Shown: positions 23,301-35,304 of the stretch, piece by piece
Layout: every line of letters starts with the position of its first letter
Position numbering within the stretch: position 1 is the first letter of the stretch
Origin: Heterostelium multicystogenum
Taxonomy: Eukaryota > Evosea > Eumycetozoa > Acytosteliales > Acytosteliaceae
Length of the DNA stretch: 54,444 nt
Direction: 5' to 3'
Assembly (NCBI GenBank): GCA_003667245.1
Contig: RCNN01000219.1
Span: 1 to 54,444, forward strand
The notes under the pieces: model-generated
Database searches by the model: none
Seen by the model: only the letters and a program-made list of their open reading frames with translations
What the model was told of the DNA's origin: nothing
Translations under genes and position numbers: made by a program

Positions 23301-25810
23301 GTTCCATATGGAGTATTCAGCTCCGACCAAAGAAAGAAGTTTTCTATTGATTTAACTAAAGTAAAACAAAAGAAGAAAGAATCACTCTCTCATGGTGAAG
23401 AATCAGTCGACGAATATTTTCCATATTTCCAAACTAGTTAAACCCCATTTCCGTCAACTAGACGTAAGTAATTACCAAACTATCCATACTCAATCAAAAC
23501 TTACAAATCTATTTGTAGCTGAAGGCATTATCAATTTTACAAATGCATTGCCAATCTGAGAACAGCAGAGGCAGTTCACAAGCTTTAATTGATATTGACG
23601 ATAAAGGATTGCATTATCTATTGGATGATATGTATTCTAAACTTTTAGTATTAACAACTCCAGAGAAAATCAATCCAATGTTACTTGCCAATGTTAGTAC
23701 AGCAGCTCCCAAGCAACATATCCCATTTACTCTTATTGAGATGATTACTCAACTCAGTGGTGTTTTCCCAGCCCTATGTGTATTTCTTGATAGAATTATT
23801 AATAGGTTGCCTGATTCACACAAAGCCATCACAACAGCTATGGAAGAAATCAGTCAGCTGAAATTAGAGATTAAAAGCATTCAGTCAAAATCAACAAAAG
23901 ATGATGATAATCAAGACAATGGAAAAGGAGATATCCAAGAAAGATTGACTGAATTGGAAGACAAGATAAAACCATTGCTCATGAATCAATCTTATTTGAC
24001 ATCTTGTTTACATCTAATATTTAAATCGTTCGAACAAATATTCACATATGGTGATTTATTTTCAGATTCCTATGGCAAATCTTTCCAGGTATGTATCATT
24101 GCTTTTAATCACTTCCAGAACCATCGCTAAATTATTCTACCCAAGGATTTAGTTACAAGTATTGTAGAAAAGAAAAGTAGTACATACAGAACAGGACAGT
24201 CTATAAGTTCACAGTTAAATATATTGTTTAACTATTTTGGATCATTCTGGAAAAAGCTGATTCAGGTCAATCTCTTCAAGCCATGTCTCAGTTTAATCCA
24301 ACTTTTAACTTCAATCTACGAGAATCCACTCTTTGTCAAGAAAGATTCACCTGATATTAAGAAGACTATAAGTGACTATGCCCTCCAAGCACTCCGTAAT
24401 AATTGGTCATATAGAATTAGTGTAAAATATAACTTTTAATTTAGTTATGCTACTTGTATTTTATTAATTAACACTCTCTCCTAGTCCACTGCCATAAGTT
24501 ATTTAATTAAAACTTATATTCATTTCTATGATGAACAGTTAGAGGCAATCACTAGTTTAACAATAATACTTTTCCCGTTTTGTCACAAAAGCGGATAAAT
24601 CAAAGAAAAAGAGTACTGAAGATGATGAAATGGATGAGAGTGAAGATAATGAAGAAAATGATCAGCTTCCAGTTTCTTAACAGTCAATCAGCCTTGGTAT
24701 TTTTTAAGACATTGTTTTCACAGTTGATTGAAGTATTTGAGAAACAAACCTTTTCAACAGGAGATATAGATTTAAATATTGCACTTTTAAAGAGATTCAT
24801 TGAAATTTTTTAATCAACTTGTAGAGTTCACTAAATATAAAAAGAGTTATTATCTTGTGGAAACCCTAAGGTATGTATTTATAGCGGCATTTTTTATTAA
24901 AGTATACTTATTAGTTGAATATCATAGATTTGGAAAGGACTTTGTAACCTCTTTCACAAAAGTTATTGTCCCAATTCTGAAACAATGTTGAAATTCAATT
25001 TAACATTTGCAATTGAAAAAGTTATTTCACCATTCCAATATGGTTGTAGAACTTTACAGGTAAGTATTGTTGATTAATTAGTCTTTGAAGTAGCACTTAC
25101 TTATACTTTTTATCAGCATATATGTACACATGGAAAGAAACAAAAGGATACTTCTTTGACAAAGCTCATTCCACAAGTTAAGAAATGTGTAGAAACATTT
25201 TTGACTGAAGTCAAATTAGTGTTGACTGCAATGAATTGTTTGACCGCATTCTCAACTTGTGCATTGAAAAAGAAAACATTGAAGGGTGTTGTAATCAACG
25301 AAGATATTGATACTGAAGATGAACAATCCTCAGAAGATGAAAAGAAAAGAAAAAGAAAGAGAAAAAGGAGAAAAAGGAGAAAAAGAAAAAAGAGTAAATC
25401 CAGTGATAGGCAGAAAAAGAAAAAATCAAGAAAAGTAGTTAGCAGTGAAGAGGAAGAGGAGGAAGATGAAGAAGATGAAGAAGGAGGTGAACTCCAAGCA
25501 CCTGAGAGTGAAGAGGAAGATGATAAGGAGATGAGTGAAATTGAAAAAGTGACGAAGACGACGATAAACCGGAATCTCCTGATTCTATCTTGAATGATGA
25601 CGATTCTTCAGATGAGCCAGTGGTAAACAGAACTAGAAGTGCCCAAAAATCTATTAAACACAAGAAATCGTATCTAGTGATGAAGGAGATGATTCACAGA
25701 GTGAAGCCGAAGAAGGTGAGCCAGAAGAATCTGAAGCAGAATCGGAGGGAGAAGGAGATAGTTTGTCAGACGAAGATGATCTTGGTAATTTAGACTATGA
25801 TGAAAATTAA
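20387..25810 (+). CDS. fancd2: Fanconi anaemia group D2 protein (FANCD2)
   Basis: FANCD2 is the chromatin clamp of interstrand-crosslink repair, activated by monoubiquitination together with FANCI. Long stretches match the family: DELPVIINSLLQS (21520), GNGSEVDEALQVLNLIA (22245), the FSRKQITNSMTKYKKIGIIA block (22525-22590), INWIRELLNAFS (23165), and an acidic C-terminal tail ending in DEDDLGNLDYDEN. In the human protein the modified lysine (K561) lies in the block VIRKQLSS; the same RK is kept here. The N-terminus is Asn/Thr/Gln-rich. Start is the ATG at 20387 after a TA-rich leader. Introns with GTAAGT or GTATGT donors lie near 20766, 21580, 23464, 24089 and 25061. Many one-base frame changes occur, especially in 20400-22300 and 24400-25060, but conserved sequence continues across them. 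Its stop lies 45 bases from that of the convergent SPX-EXS gene. Confidence 0.93.
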
Positions 25811-25855
25811 ATAAACATATAAAGAGTATGTTTTTTTGTATTTTGGAGATCATAT

Positions 25856-28714
25856 TTATTCATTTGCTTTATTTATTGAATTATTGGTTGGTGAAAGGGG
25901 GTATGCTTTTTTGGCTAACTTTTCTTTTCTGGTCTCCACAAATTTCTGAAAGTCTTGGTTGTCAAATGGGATAGGAGGTTCAACAAACAAATTATATTTA
26001 TCTGCGAGTTGGATATGTTCGAACTCAACTCTGTAAAATATGAATTGTGTAGCCCAAACAACTTCTCCCATTGAATAGAAGAATAAAAATAGTGGTGCAT
26101 CTAATCTATGAGCTGTATTATCTCTGATTAAGAAGACAAATAGCCATGCATATCTAAGGACTAGATCAAAGACAATTGATATATAGTAAATCTAGATAAT
26201 GAAGTAGTTAATATTTAAAATGGTAGAGTATTAGAGCAATTAAACTTACCCATTTTCTTTGGAAATGTAGTTTTGTCCGTAAGGGATAAGCTTCATTGGT
26301 TCGGAAATCACAAAAGAAGCCCCAATCAACTGTCATATCAGCAGCCCATTTATAAAAACTACCAATCAAATTTACACCAAACCAAATTGCTTTTAGAACA
26401 TTCCAAGTATTGTCATCTAAATTGGATTTATCCATTAATATTGGATAATTATTTTTACTTAATTTAACTTACGTTTGATTCTTAAGGCAAAATAACTTAA
26501 TACTAAAATATTTATTGAGAAAATAGATCTAATAGCACTGGTCATGTGAGGGAAAAATTGTTTGGTTTCATAGTACCTTCTAAAACATTGCATTATTCTA
26601 AAGTAAAAAGGAAGGGCGTTCAACAAAGGTAATGCCCAGAAAGTTGATTCTTTACAGAAATGTACTTCATCAGGTAGCAATGAAGAGTAGTTAAAGATAC
26701 ACACCATAGATTGGATATTGAAAAAGAATTCTGCAAGGGTCAAAAGTTGAACTGACATGAAAAAGTCTGCGAATTGGACAGGAACAAAAGGTGCTCTTAG
26801 GACCATTGAAATTCTTTTCATAACCCAAAATCTTGTTTTATGTGCCAAGATTGGGAATGGATTAAAAACTACTAAAAATGATAAGCATAAAAACAATGTA
26901 GGATATATAACTGATGGGAAGTTTTTAGATCTAAAATAAATATATAGATTAATATCTTGTTTTTAGTTTATAAAATATAATGTACTTACTTTATAAATGA
27001 ATGATCCGTTGTGCTTTCTATATACAAAAAGAAACAGAGTAACCAAAATAATATAAAACTTAATCCGATCTTTTAAAATGATGGAGATTAATAAGTGAAA
27101 TGAGAATGATAATAAAAATATAATTACCTGGAAATATTTTAATGATGATCTTGAATACTCTGGCTTTAGATTAAAAATAAAAACATAATTTATCCCTGTG
27201 TACTCCCAAATGAAAGACTGGAAGGAGAAAAAGGTACCAAGCAAAATTGGCAAAAGTGAAACTCTAAACAATAGCCATGCTAGTGGGGATTGCTCTGGAG
27301 GATTATTCTTGGGATAGTATAAGTTATAGGAATAGATATTGAGTGCAACAAATAACAGACAGAGTCCAAATAAGATTCCAACTGAAAAAACTAACTTCTT
27401 GTTATCACCTGGAGTTGGGCTCTTCAGAGTACTTTTGGCTTTCTTTAAATCGTTTCCTGTAAAATTCTTTGCATATTTATATTTCAACTGAGAAAGTAAA
27501 AGCGCCAATTCAGTTCCTTGATAAAATGATTTGGAAACAATATAATCTTTACATCTATTTACTACATTTAAATTATACTAAGTGAAATTTAATTAGTATT
27601 AGTTAAAAACTATAGAATAATAATATTTACTTTGGAATATTTTAATAATATTTTATCAAATCCAAATTTGTTGATATCTCTATAGGTTGATAACAAAGAT
27701 AAACAATGGTAATTATCTTTGAAACCTCTTCTTATAAATTTAAGATTACTCTTTTTGGAATTCAATTGAGGAATGGATTTCTAAAAGTTGTATTGGTTAG
27801 ATTACATCAAGATAAAGATGAAGATTGATAAATCTTACATAATAGGATAATAAATGGTATAATTCAATAGATTTACTTTTAAATTTCTGTAACCTTGATT
27901 CGTAGAAAGATTGTACTTTATCAATCTCTCTTATAATTGAATTTAAAAACTTGGAAAAATCTTCTTCCCTAGTGTAAATTTCGGTTGAACGAAATAGTGA
28001 TTGTGAAGATGGATCTTCATTTTGAGGTGGAGTTGTTTTTCTACATTCTGGCGTAATATTATCGGTAGTTATTGAAGGATGTATACTATTTGGTTGTGAA
28101 AATAATGATTTGGGTGATGTTGGTAAAGATGAAATACTAGGAGTCTTTGACTTTTTGGATTGGAATTTTGGTGATTTAGTTCTTTCTGAAGCTGTACAAT
28201 CACTTTCACTATAGCTGCATCCGGAAATCAAAGGGGATTTCGGCTCTTCATCAAGACAATCATCTTCTTCCTCTACTTGTCTTTCTCTCAAAATATCTTC
28301 GTTACCATTAGTATTGGATTGAGATACAAAGGTGTCCATCTCAATGTGATGTTGCTTTAAATTGATTGCATCCATAACTTCGTTGGTCTGGGTTGAGAGT
28401 TGAAGTGGTGAAAAACTCTTTGATACATGTCCAACATAATATTCATTGTCATGGTATTTTTCTTTATCATCACCGAATTCAATACCTTGAATTAGATTAG
28501 ATCTTGATCCATGGACATCCTCTAACGGCAACTCCAGTGTCGAACAAGAAGAGCCTCCAATATTGGAATTAGAATGTTCCAATGAAAATACTCTAACAGA
28601 AGATTTGAGTCTCCATGCTTCCAACTCCATAAACGATTTCAAATATTCATAGTCAATGTATTTATCTTTCCAATGTCCAATTAATTTATTAGATAAACTA
28701 TTTTTAAATTTCAT
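25856..28714 (-). CDS. SPX-EXS domain membrane protein (XPR1/SYG1-like)
   Basis: The start (28714) opens an SPX domain: MKFKNSLSNKLIGHWKDKYI, with the second SPX part (REIDKVQSFYESRLQKFKSK) after an acidic/Ser-rich insert of about 190 residues. Several hydrophobic segments follow (27500-26960), then the EXS domain: LLPDEVHFCKESTFWALP, LPFYFRIMQCFRRYYETKQFFPHMTSA split across two entries here for length at 26590-26510, WGFFCDFRTNEAYPLRTKLH, and VVWATQFIFYRVEFEH near the C-terminus. In the family, SPX binds inositol pyrophosphates and XPR1 exports phosphate; that is the likely role, at the plasma membrane or an endomembrane. Introns lie near 27520-27800, 27130, 26950, 26470, 26240 and 26180. 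The gene converges on FANCD2 with 45 bases between stops, so their 3' untranslated regions must overlap or be extremely short. Confidence 0.9.
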
Positions 28715-30825
28715 TTTTATTACTAATATTGATAATAGGTAGTTTTATCTTTGCTGAAATACTAAGAATTAAATAGTACTGAAATTCGTATCTATAGTTT
28801 ACGAATTATTACAAATAAAATAGATTTACTTTGGTTTGGAAACGCTGCTACAACTACTACTACTTTCAGTGATTATCCAATAAATATCCCATTTGTTGAT
28901 GTTGTTTGAATAGTGATTGAAAAAATGTATTAAATGTGAAAGTGCTAAAGCTCTAGCTGATAATAGGTTATATTTTTCTATTCTCAAATTGGAATTGGAA
29001 TGGAAGTTTATGTCAAATGAGGATAGAGGAATTAAAATTTATAAATAAATTAAGATATTGTAACTTTTGACATATAATAATAAAATTGATAGTTAAGTTT
29101 CTGGTTGTTGATTTATGTCATGTGTTGTAGTAGTAGTTGTTGTTATTTTTGTTCTTCTTGTTGTTGTTGTTATTTAAGTTTTATTTACCAATAAAATTAA
29201 GCTTAAACTACAATAATAGAAGTAAATAGTTGTTGTTGTTGGTTGTTAGTGTTCTGCAAAAAGGGATATTAGTTTATGTCGTGTGATATTGTGGGGTGGG
29301 TTGGTTGTGGTGTACAACTTAAATGGAATGACAAGTTGCAAGAAGCAACAACTCATAAATTATAAAATTTATTATACCATATGATGATATATAACCCACA
29401 TGCACCACTCAGACTACTAAACCAAACCATACCAAGCTAACAAAGTTATCTGATCTTACCTTAGCTGATCTTTGCTTGGCTTACATTACGCCACCTCTAA
29501 AGAACAGTAATACCTTACAATAATGGCTATATCAAATAAAAAACACACTTCTCCACATCACCAAATTGATCAACCCTAAAAATATAAAAATATATATTAG
29601 TATCATCTTTTGTTTTTTTTGTTTTTTCCCAAGTCATATATTATATTATATGGTTGGTACTCCTAAAACAAGCATTTTTTACATTATTCATTATATTTAA
29701 CATAAACATCAGACATAAAATGTTTTAATTTGTGATCTATCAATCAATCATCAATCAAAATCACTAACCATTTATATCATAAGATGTTGATGGCTGTAGT
29801 GGGGTTGTTCTTTGCTGCTTGTTTGATGAGTGATTGGTTGTTGTTGAATTATGTAAGATTTCTTATTAGGATAATATAATGCTATTTATGATCATCATCT
29901 CCATGTACACACATAAAGACGATTTTCTATAGAATACCAATAAGGATTCAGTAATATCTAAACATATCATCACATACTTTATTGCCTATACAAAGCATAA
30001 CCACCTCATTTTCACTCAAATTAACTTACCAAAATCACACTACTATAATCCAACATCTTATCATCCACTATAAGTTGTAGTGGGTTAATTAAGCAGGGGC
30101 GAGTGGTGACTTCTCATTTTTCTTTGTTCACATGATAGACTACTCATAAATCTAACTTCATTAATATATTAATGCTTAACTTATCTCCTTCATCCAATAT
30201 TACCAATATATAATAAAAATAACCCCATTAGTATCCCTCTGGATAAATAGACTATATAAAATGGCGAAATAAGTCAACTCAACACAAACTAACTTAATAT
30301 TTAAATAACAAAACAAAGTAATTTATTCACTGTAGGTTGAATGGGGTAAGATTACCAATAAATTAAATTACTTGTATATTAGTATTCACATTAGGTCATT
30401 AAAACTAATGCATAGCAATTGACTCTTTTTGAAACATCTAATAACCAATGAATAAAGGTGTATAGATGGGTGGTAGGGTTAGGGGGATGCTTTGAGTAGA
30501 TGAATTGGTTTATTAAGGGCTAACACTCACACCCACTACCAATTTGATTCATTCCCTATGAATAAATATTGGAATTCTAATTTTATATCCTTATCGGTGC
30601 ATCATGGAGAGTAATATTTGTACAAACACTTTTTATTAATTAAGTTGATTTTAAATGGTTGATGATTGAGTTCTCAATTTGGAAAGAGTTTTCTGACCAC
30701 ATCCTTTTTGATGGAATATTTCTAAGCAAAATAAAGAAAATACACTGGGCTCACCAGGTTTAGAACTGATCCGATCTTGATCACCAATCAGATCAGTATG
30801 GTGGGTCACTTCACCCTGGCAGCAT
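28715..30825. other. Gene-free region upstream of the SPX-EXS gene
   Basis: About 2.1 kb, AT-rich, with GTT repeats at 29120-29180 and 29230-29250. A 31-codon hydrophobic frame at 29784 (+, MLMAVVGLFFAACLMSDW) and a minus-strand frame at 30651-30842 lack support. No tRNA or rRNA was recognised. Confidence 0.6.
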
Positions 30826-32381
30826 TTAGTGATCCTTTTCAATTTGATTCAATTCTTTTTGTAAATCACTCTTTAGCATTTGGAAGAGTGAGAATGCTTG
30901 GTATGCACTGATTCCAAAGTACATGGACAAACTTGGTAGAATCCAATAGAGATGAGGTAGTCCAGAGACTGTGATCATAGCTGTACAATAGAGAATCGAA
31001 GCTGTCTCAATTCTTAAGAGGTATCCAGTGTGCGACTTTGCTCCACTGATGAATCGGTCATTGGTGTAGGTACGGTAAGTGTGTACGCCAGCAACAAGCA
31101 TGCTGGCAAGTGCTGAATTTCTCATTCCAATTCTACGTGTGGACTGTGGACGTCTTCTCAGCATCATAAAGGCGTAGAAAGCGCCACCCAATCCATACAA
31201 AAGCAATCCACTCATTCCAACTGGATTTTCATATAATCTATGAATATTAGTCAACAATTGACTTCTCTCAATAAAGAAATCATTGTCAAGTGGACGCTGA
31301 AGCTTAAATGTATCCGGCAAACGCTTTCTGAGCTCTGATATCTTGGCTTTTGTGCTTTGCGATACATCAATACCGTTGAAAACCGATAGATTTACAAGAA
31401 GAGACAGCTCATAGCCTACCTCTGTATTTGGTTGGAATTTCAATATCAGGGGAGCATGGTTATTGGTGCCACTTGGTCCAGATTGGTTGTTATCCTCAAA
31501 GAAAAGATCAATACGATTACAGATGGTTTCAATTAATCCTTTTTGACAAAGAATCTGTCTTCCAGCTACAGTCCATTGTTATTAAATCCAAATTAGCTAA
31601 AATAAAGAGATATTATTTAACAATGGAACAACAAACCTTTAAAAGTCGAGAGATTATAAAGTAACTTTATACCTTCTGGCGAGATTGTTCCTTGCTTATA
31701 CTGATCGATGGCCTTGTCCAAAACTCCATTGTTGTGCCATAGTCCTATAGGTGGAGCCCACCAAACTAATGTTTAACATGTAAATGTGTTTGTTAGTTTA
31801 ATTTGCATTGTTTTTGTTGTTTGAAGTTTTTCAAGTTACAATAGTTTAGCATATTGTTTATAATATTCATAGGACTCGTGTGGCAGCTCATTTTCAACCA
31901 ATGAGAATCCAACACCAGTCACTGTAACGGCAGTCATAAATAGACCGATGGAGCACATCACTAAGTTACTGAATGATCTATCTTTTCCAAACAGTCGCCA
32001 GTCAAACTTATCCTCTTCCTCTGGAGTTACAATTTGAAATGTCTGTGGAATCTCGTCATCATTATTTTTACTATTCTTATTACTGTTCTTTATATTATTC
32101 AAATCGATATTATAGCTGGTGTGTTTCTTATCTTTATCAGAAGCAGGACTATTACCACTATGATTATTGTTATTGGTTGAATATAATCTTAAAGAATAGA
32201 TACTGCCAATACCTCTATAATGTCCAAATGGGACTACAACAGTTCTATCAACTACACCATTGCTATTACTAATGAAACCTATCTTCAGTTGATTGTGATT
32301 CAACTGTCTTTGAACACGTACAACAGCATCATTTTGTTTAAATATTAAACTTGATGTTCTTCCACTACTTAATTGGAACAT
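30826..32381 (-). CDS. Unrecognised membrane protein, probably mitochondrial (three-exon model)
   Basis: Exon 1 (32381-31840) starts with a basic, acid-free, Ser-rich N-terminus (MFQLSSGRTSSLIFKQ) like a mitochondrial presequence, and has one hydrophobic helix (LVMCSIGLFMTAVTVTGVGF). A GTAACT donor at 31839 and an ATTAG acceptor at about 31771 lead to exon 2 (WWAPPIGLWHNNGVLDKAID), but joining them needs a one-base correction. A GTATAAAG donor at 31673 and a CTGTAG acceptor near 31567 then lead in frame to exon 3 (GRQILCQKGLIETICNRIDL). Exon 3 has further hydrophobic segments (MSGLLLYGLGGAFYAFMML; LPHLYWILPSLSMYFGISAY) and ends at 30826. I do not recognise a family. The alternative is two adjacent genes, but the second would have no start codon in its frame. 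Confidence 0.55.
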
Positions 32382-32757
32382 CTCTATCTTTTAGGTTTAT
32401 TACAATCTAATTATCTCTCTATATATAATGATGTTTAAATGAAACTGAAATGTTTGGAATTGTTTTGGTGTGGTTTGTTTAAACAAACTTCACCTAACAC
32501 AACACACTTTTATTTCAGTATTTATTGGATTAGATAGTCAGAGCAAAGATGATGATGTTCATGTTTAATTTTATCACTAAAAAAAAATTAATAAATTCAA
32601 TTGCGATGAATTAGTAATGCAAGCTTAGATATTTACATTTATAAACAAAGTTGTTGTGTTAACATTTTATTTTTTAATTAATGTTTGTTAGGAGTTCGTA
32701 TAATATAATATAATACAAGTGAAAAAGGTTGGAACAAAGAATGTAAAGAGTTTTACT
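32382..32757. other. Intergenic between vWA gene and mitochondrial-type gene
   Basis: AT-rich, no frame of note. It holds the 3' end of the vWA transcript and the promoter of the gene to its left. Confidence 0.6.
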
Positions 32758-34853
32758 TTACTTTCTTGCTTTACGTGAGTTCATTTGCTTCATGTTGAAC
32801 AACATGGTAGCAGTTTCATCATTTCTCTCGGATCTACGTTGACGATATCTTTCCTCTTCCGAGAGATTCGAGTTGTGTGATTCTTTCTGGATGTTGGTGG
32901 TGAGTGTTGTTTCGAGGACTTGTGCTTGTTGCAACCATACTTGGGCACTTTGTTGCTGTTGCTGATAGTATTGTTGCTGTTGTTGGTCGATGGCTGGCGA
33001 TTGCATTTGTTGTTGTTGCTGTTGGAGGATACGCTTCATCATGTTGGCGGACTGCATATTTTGGGCACGCGACTTGTTATAGTCACCGGTTGCGGCGGTC
33101 TTTGAGCTGTTCTGGACCATGTTGATACCGATCTCCTCGACCTTGGCATGCACCTCAGCGAGCTTTTGTTCCTTGGTGGTTTCTTGGGTCATAGTCATCA
33201 CACGCAAACATTTCATACCCTTGAGGGTGGTGTAAGTGATTTGGAGCTGGAATGGCAAAGACTTGAGTGACTCGTCGATGACGCTGTCAGCAATAGTACC
33301 ATAGTCGAAAGCAATGATTGTTTCTTGGTTGACATTACCGACTTCCTTGGAGATATAAGATTGGTTTGTAGTTGGTGACAGTGGATCGGAGATGTAGAGT
33401 CCACGGTGCAAACGGACTTTGATCGAGCAGTGAGTGGCGAGGACTGGGAGCTCCAAGGCAGCCTTGAATTCGTCCTTGAGTTTAAGTGGGTCAACAATGT
33501 CGACGCTTCCGTTGGTCAAATCGGCAAGTCGACCAACTTGCTCAAGCTTGGTGTCGGTTCCCTTGATGGTGAGAACTGAGATGGTGGTACCATTCTTCTT
33601 GGCAAGTGCACCCATTTCGTCGTAGAACTTGGATGAATCCTCTCCATGTTCGACAGCACCAACACCAATGTTACTGAGACCATCGGTTGCCAAGACAATA
33701 GTGGACCCTGGGACGGATGCTGTCATTCCGATGGCAACAGCAATACCTGGACCGAGGGCAGTGCTACCATCAGCGTGCATGTCAAACACCTTCTTCTGGA
33801 GCATGGCCCTTGTCTTGGTGACTGGCTGCTCCAGGGCACATTGAGTACCATATGAAATCAACTTTTGAGTGTCGTACAAGTCCTCACCTAAAATGGTAAC
33901 AGGCTTACTAGTACCATCACCAATAATCAGGACTTTAGCGTTGAAGGCAATGATGGCTACACGACGGTTTGGATAATCTTTTTCGAGTGCCTCCAGTTGG
34001 GCCTCAATACCTAATTGGACACATTGGAGACGTGAAATGTAGTTGCTCCTTGTGCTGGATCCATATAAATGGACGCCCTGAGGTACATCATAGGTGCGCT
34101 GCATACTGCCAGAAATATCAACACAAAATACAACGTATGATGAATCCTGGTTGACAGCGACAGTTGGGGTATTTTCGTTGGTTGTCACAGGAGCTGGTTC
34201 CAAAACATAGTCAATGATGTTGGACTTTGGAATTTCCTGCTCGTCCAAGTTGAATGGATTTGGTTCACCACAGAACTCGCAGGTCCAGACACCGTCCTTG
34301 ACTCCACCTCCAGTTGGCACGTTTTTGCTTGTGGTTCCATCAGCATTCTTGACCTCGTTGAAATTGTTGATGTGACTGTAGATAACATCGCAACCTCTAC
34401 AATGCAATGGATCTCCAGTGGCAATAGTTGGTTCATTTGAAAGAGTACCCAAATTAATATTTAAAATATTAGTGTTGGCTTTCTTGACCAATTTCTTTTC
34501 TTTTTTGACACCGCCTCTTTGTGGTTGTTGTTTGTTGTTGTTGTTGTTGTGGTGCCGATGATCTACTAAAACAATCCAAAAAATGATTTTTGTTGTTGTG
34601 GTTGTTGTTGTGGTCGTTGTGGTTGTGCTGAGGTTGATGTGGATGGAGATGCTAAAGTCTCATCTTGTAAATTTACAACATCATCCTCTAAAAGGAATAA
34701 AATTAAAACAAAAGAGAAATAAGATATAAGTATATGAATTTTAAAATATAATTGTATGTTTTAAAACATAATAATGAAACATAATAACATACCAATTTCC
34801 ATTTCCTCATACTCATCTTTTCCTGTGTAACAGTAGTGTGATCCTGCATTCAT
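32758..34853 (-). CDS. von Willebrand A-domain protein with Sec23/Sec24-type zinc finger
   Basis: A short first exon (34853-34792, MNAGSHYCYTGKDEYEEMEI) is joined by a GTATGT..TTTTAG intron (about 34689-34791) to an acidic and Thr/Gln/Pro/Asn-rich linker with one frame change near 34570. The main 577-codon frame has a C-x2-C (CRGC) and C-x2-C (CEFC) zinc finger as in Sec23/Sec24. A vWA domain follows with an intact MIDAS (DISGSM) and ATDGLSN, then a beta-rich region and a Gln-rich coiled C-terminus. Dictyostelium has vWA proteins of this layout, some fused to a circularly permuted Ras domain (CPRas1); no GTPase motif is seen here. Ligand and location are unknown, probably cytosolic as there is no signal peptide. 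It lies downstream of Vps11 in the same direction. Confidence 0.88.
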
Positions 34854-35304
34854 TTTTTTAAAATGTATTGTATATGTATATAAGTAAAATTAAAAAGAGA
34901 TTATTATTTAAAAAAGTTTAAACTAAGAAATGTTAAAGTTAAGTTTTAGATTTAATTTAGCAATGATTGATTGATTGCTAACTCTCAATCAGAACTTTCT
35001 TTTATAGATGAAATTTTGAACTTTTTAATTTAAGAATCTTTCAATTTTCTCAAAATTCCCAAATTGCTTTGATGATTTTGCAATAAAATAATTCACTGAA
35101 ATTACTACGTATTGAAAGAAAAGCACCACTTTGCAGTGTACCAAATTTATTTTTAATTTTAATGTGTTATATTTGCATACTGCAAACATGATTGGAAAAT
35201 GATTATGATATTGGCAATGAAATTTCTTCTCTCGGGTATAAAGGTAGGAAGTAGAGTAGCTGATGGTAATGGCTGTTGTTTGATCATCATTATTAATATT
35301 AGAT
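34854..35304. other. Intergenic between Vps11 and vWA gene
   Basis: Non-coding, AT-rich. A 125-codon minus-strand frame running from the Vps11 3' end through this stretch is a by-product of the Vps11 C-terminus in another frame. Confidence 0.6.

Noticed and set aside
29460..29530. Dictyostelid class I small RNA candidate: CCTTACAATAA at about 29512 with an ACCCACAT element about 60 bases upstream
   Set aside because: Only nine of eleven bases match the class I motif as I recall it, and the terminal stem would be four base pairs. Too weak to list.
30470..30490. TAGGGTTAGGGGG, telomere-like
   Set aside because: A single short occurrence in ordinary intergenic sequence, flanked by genes on both sides.
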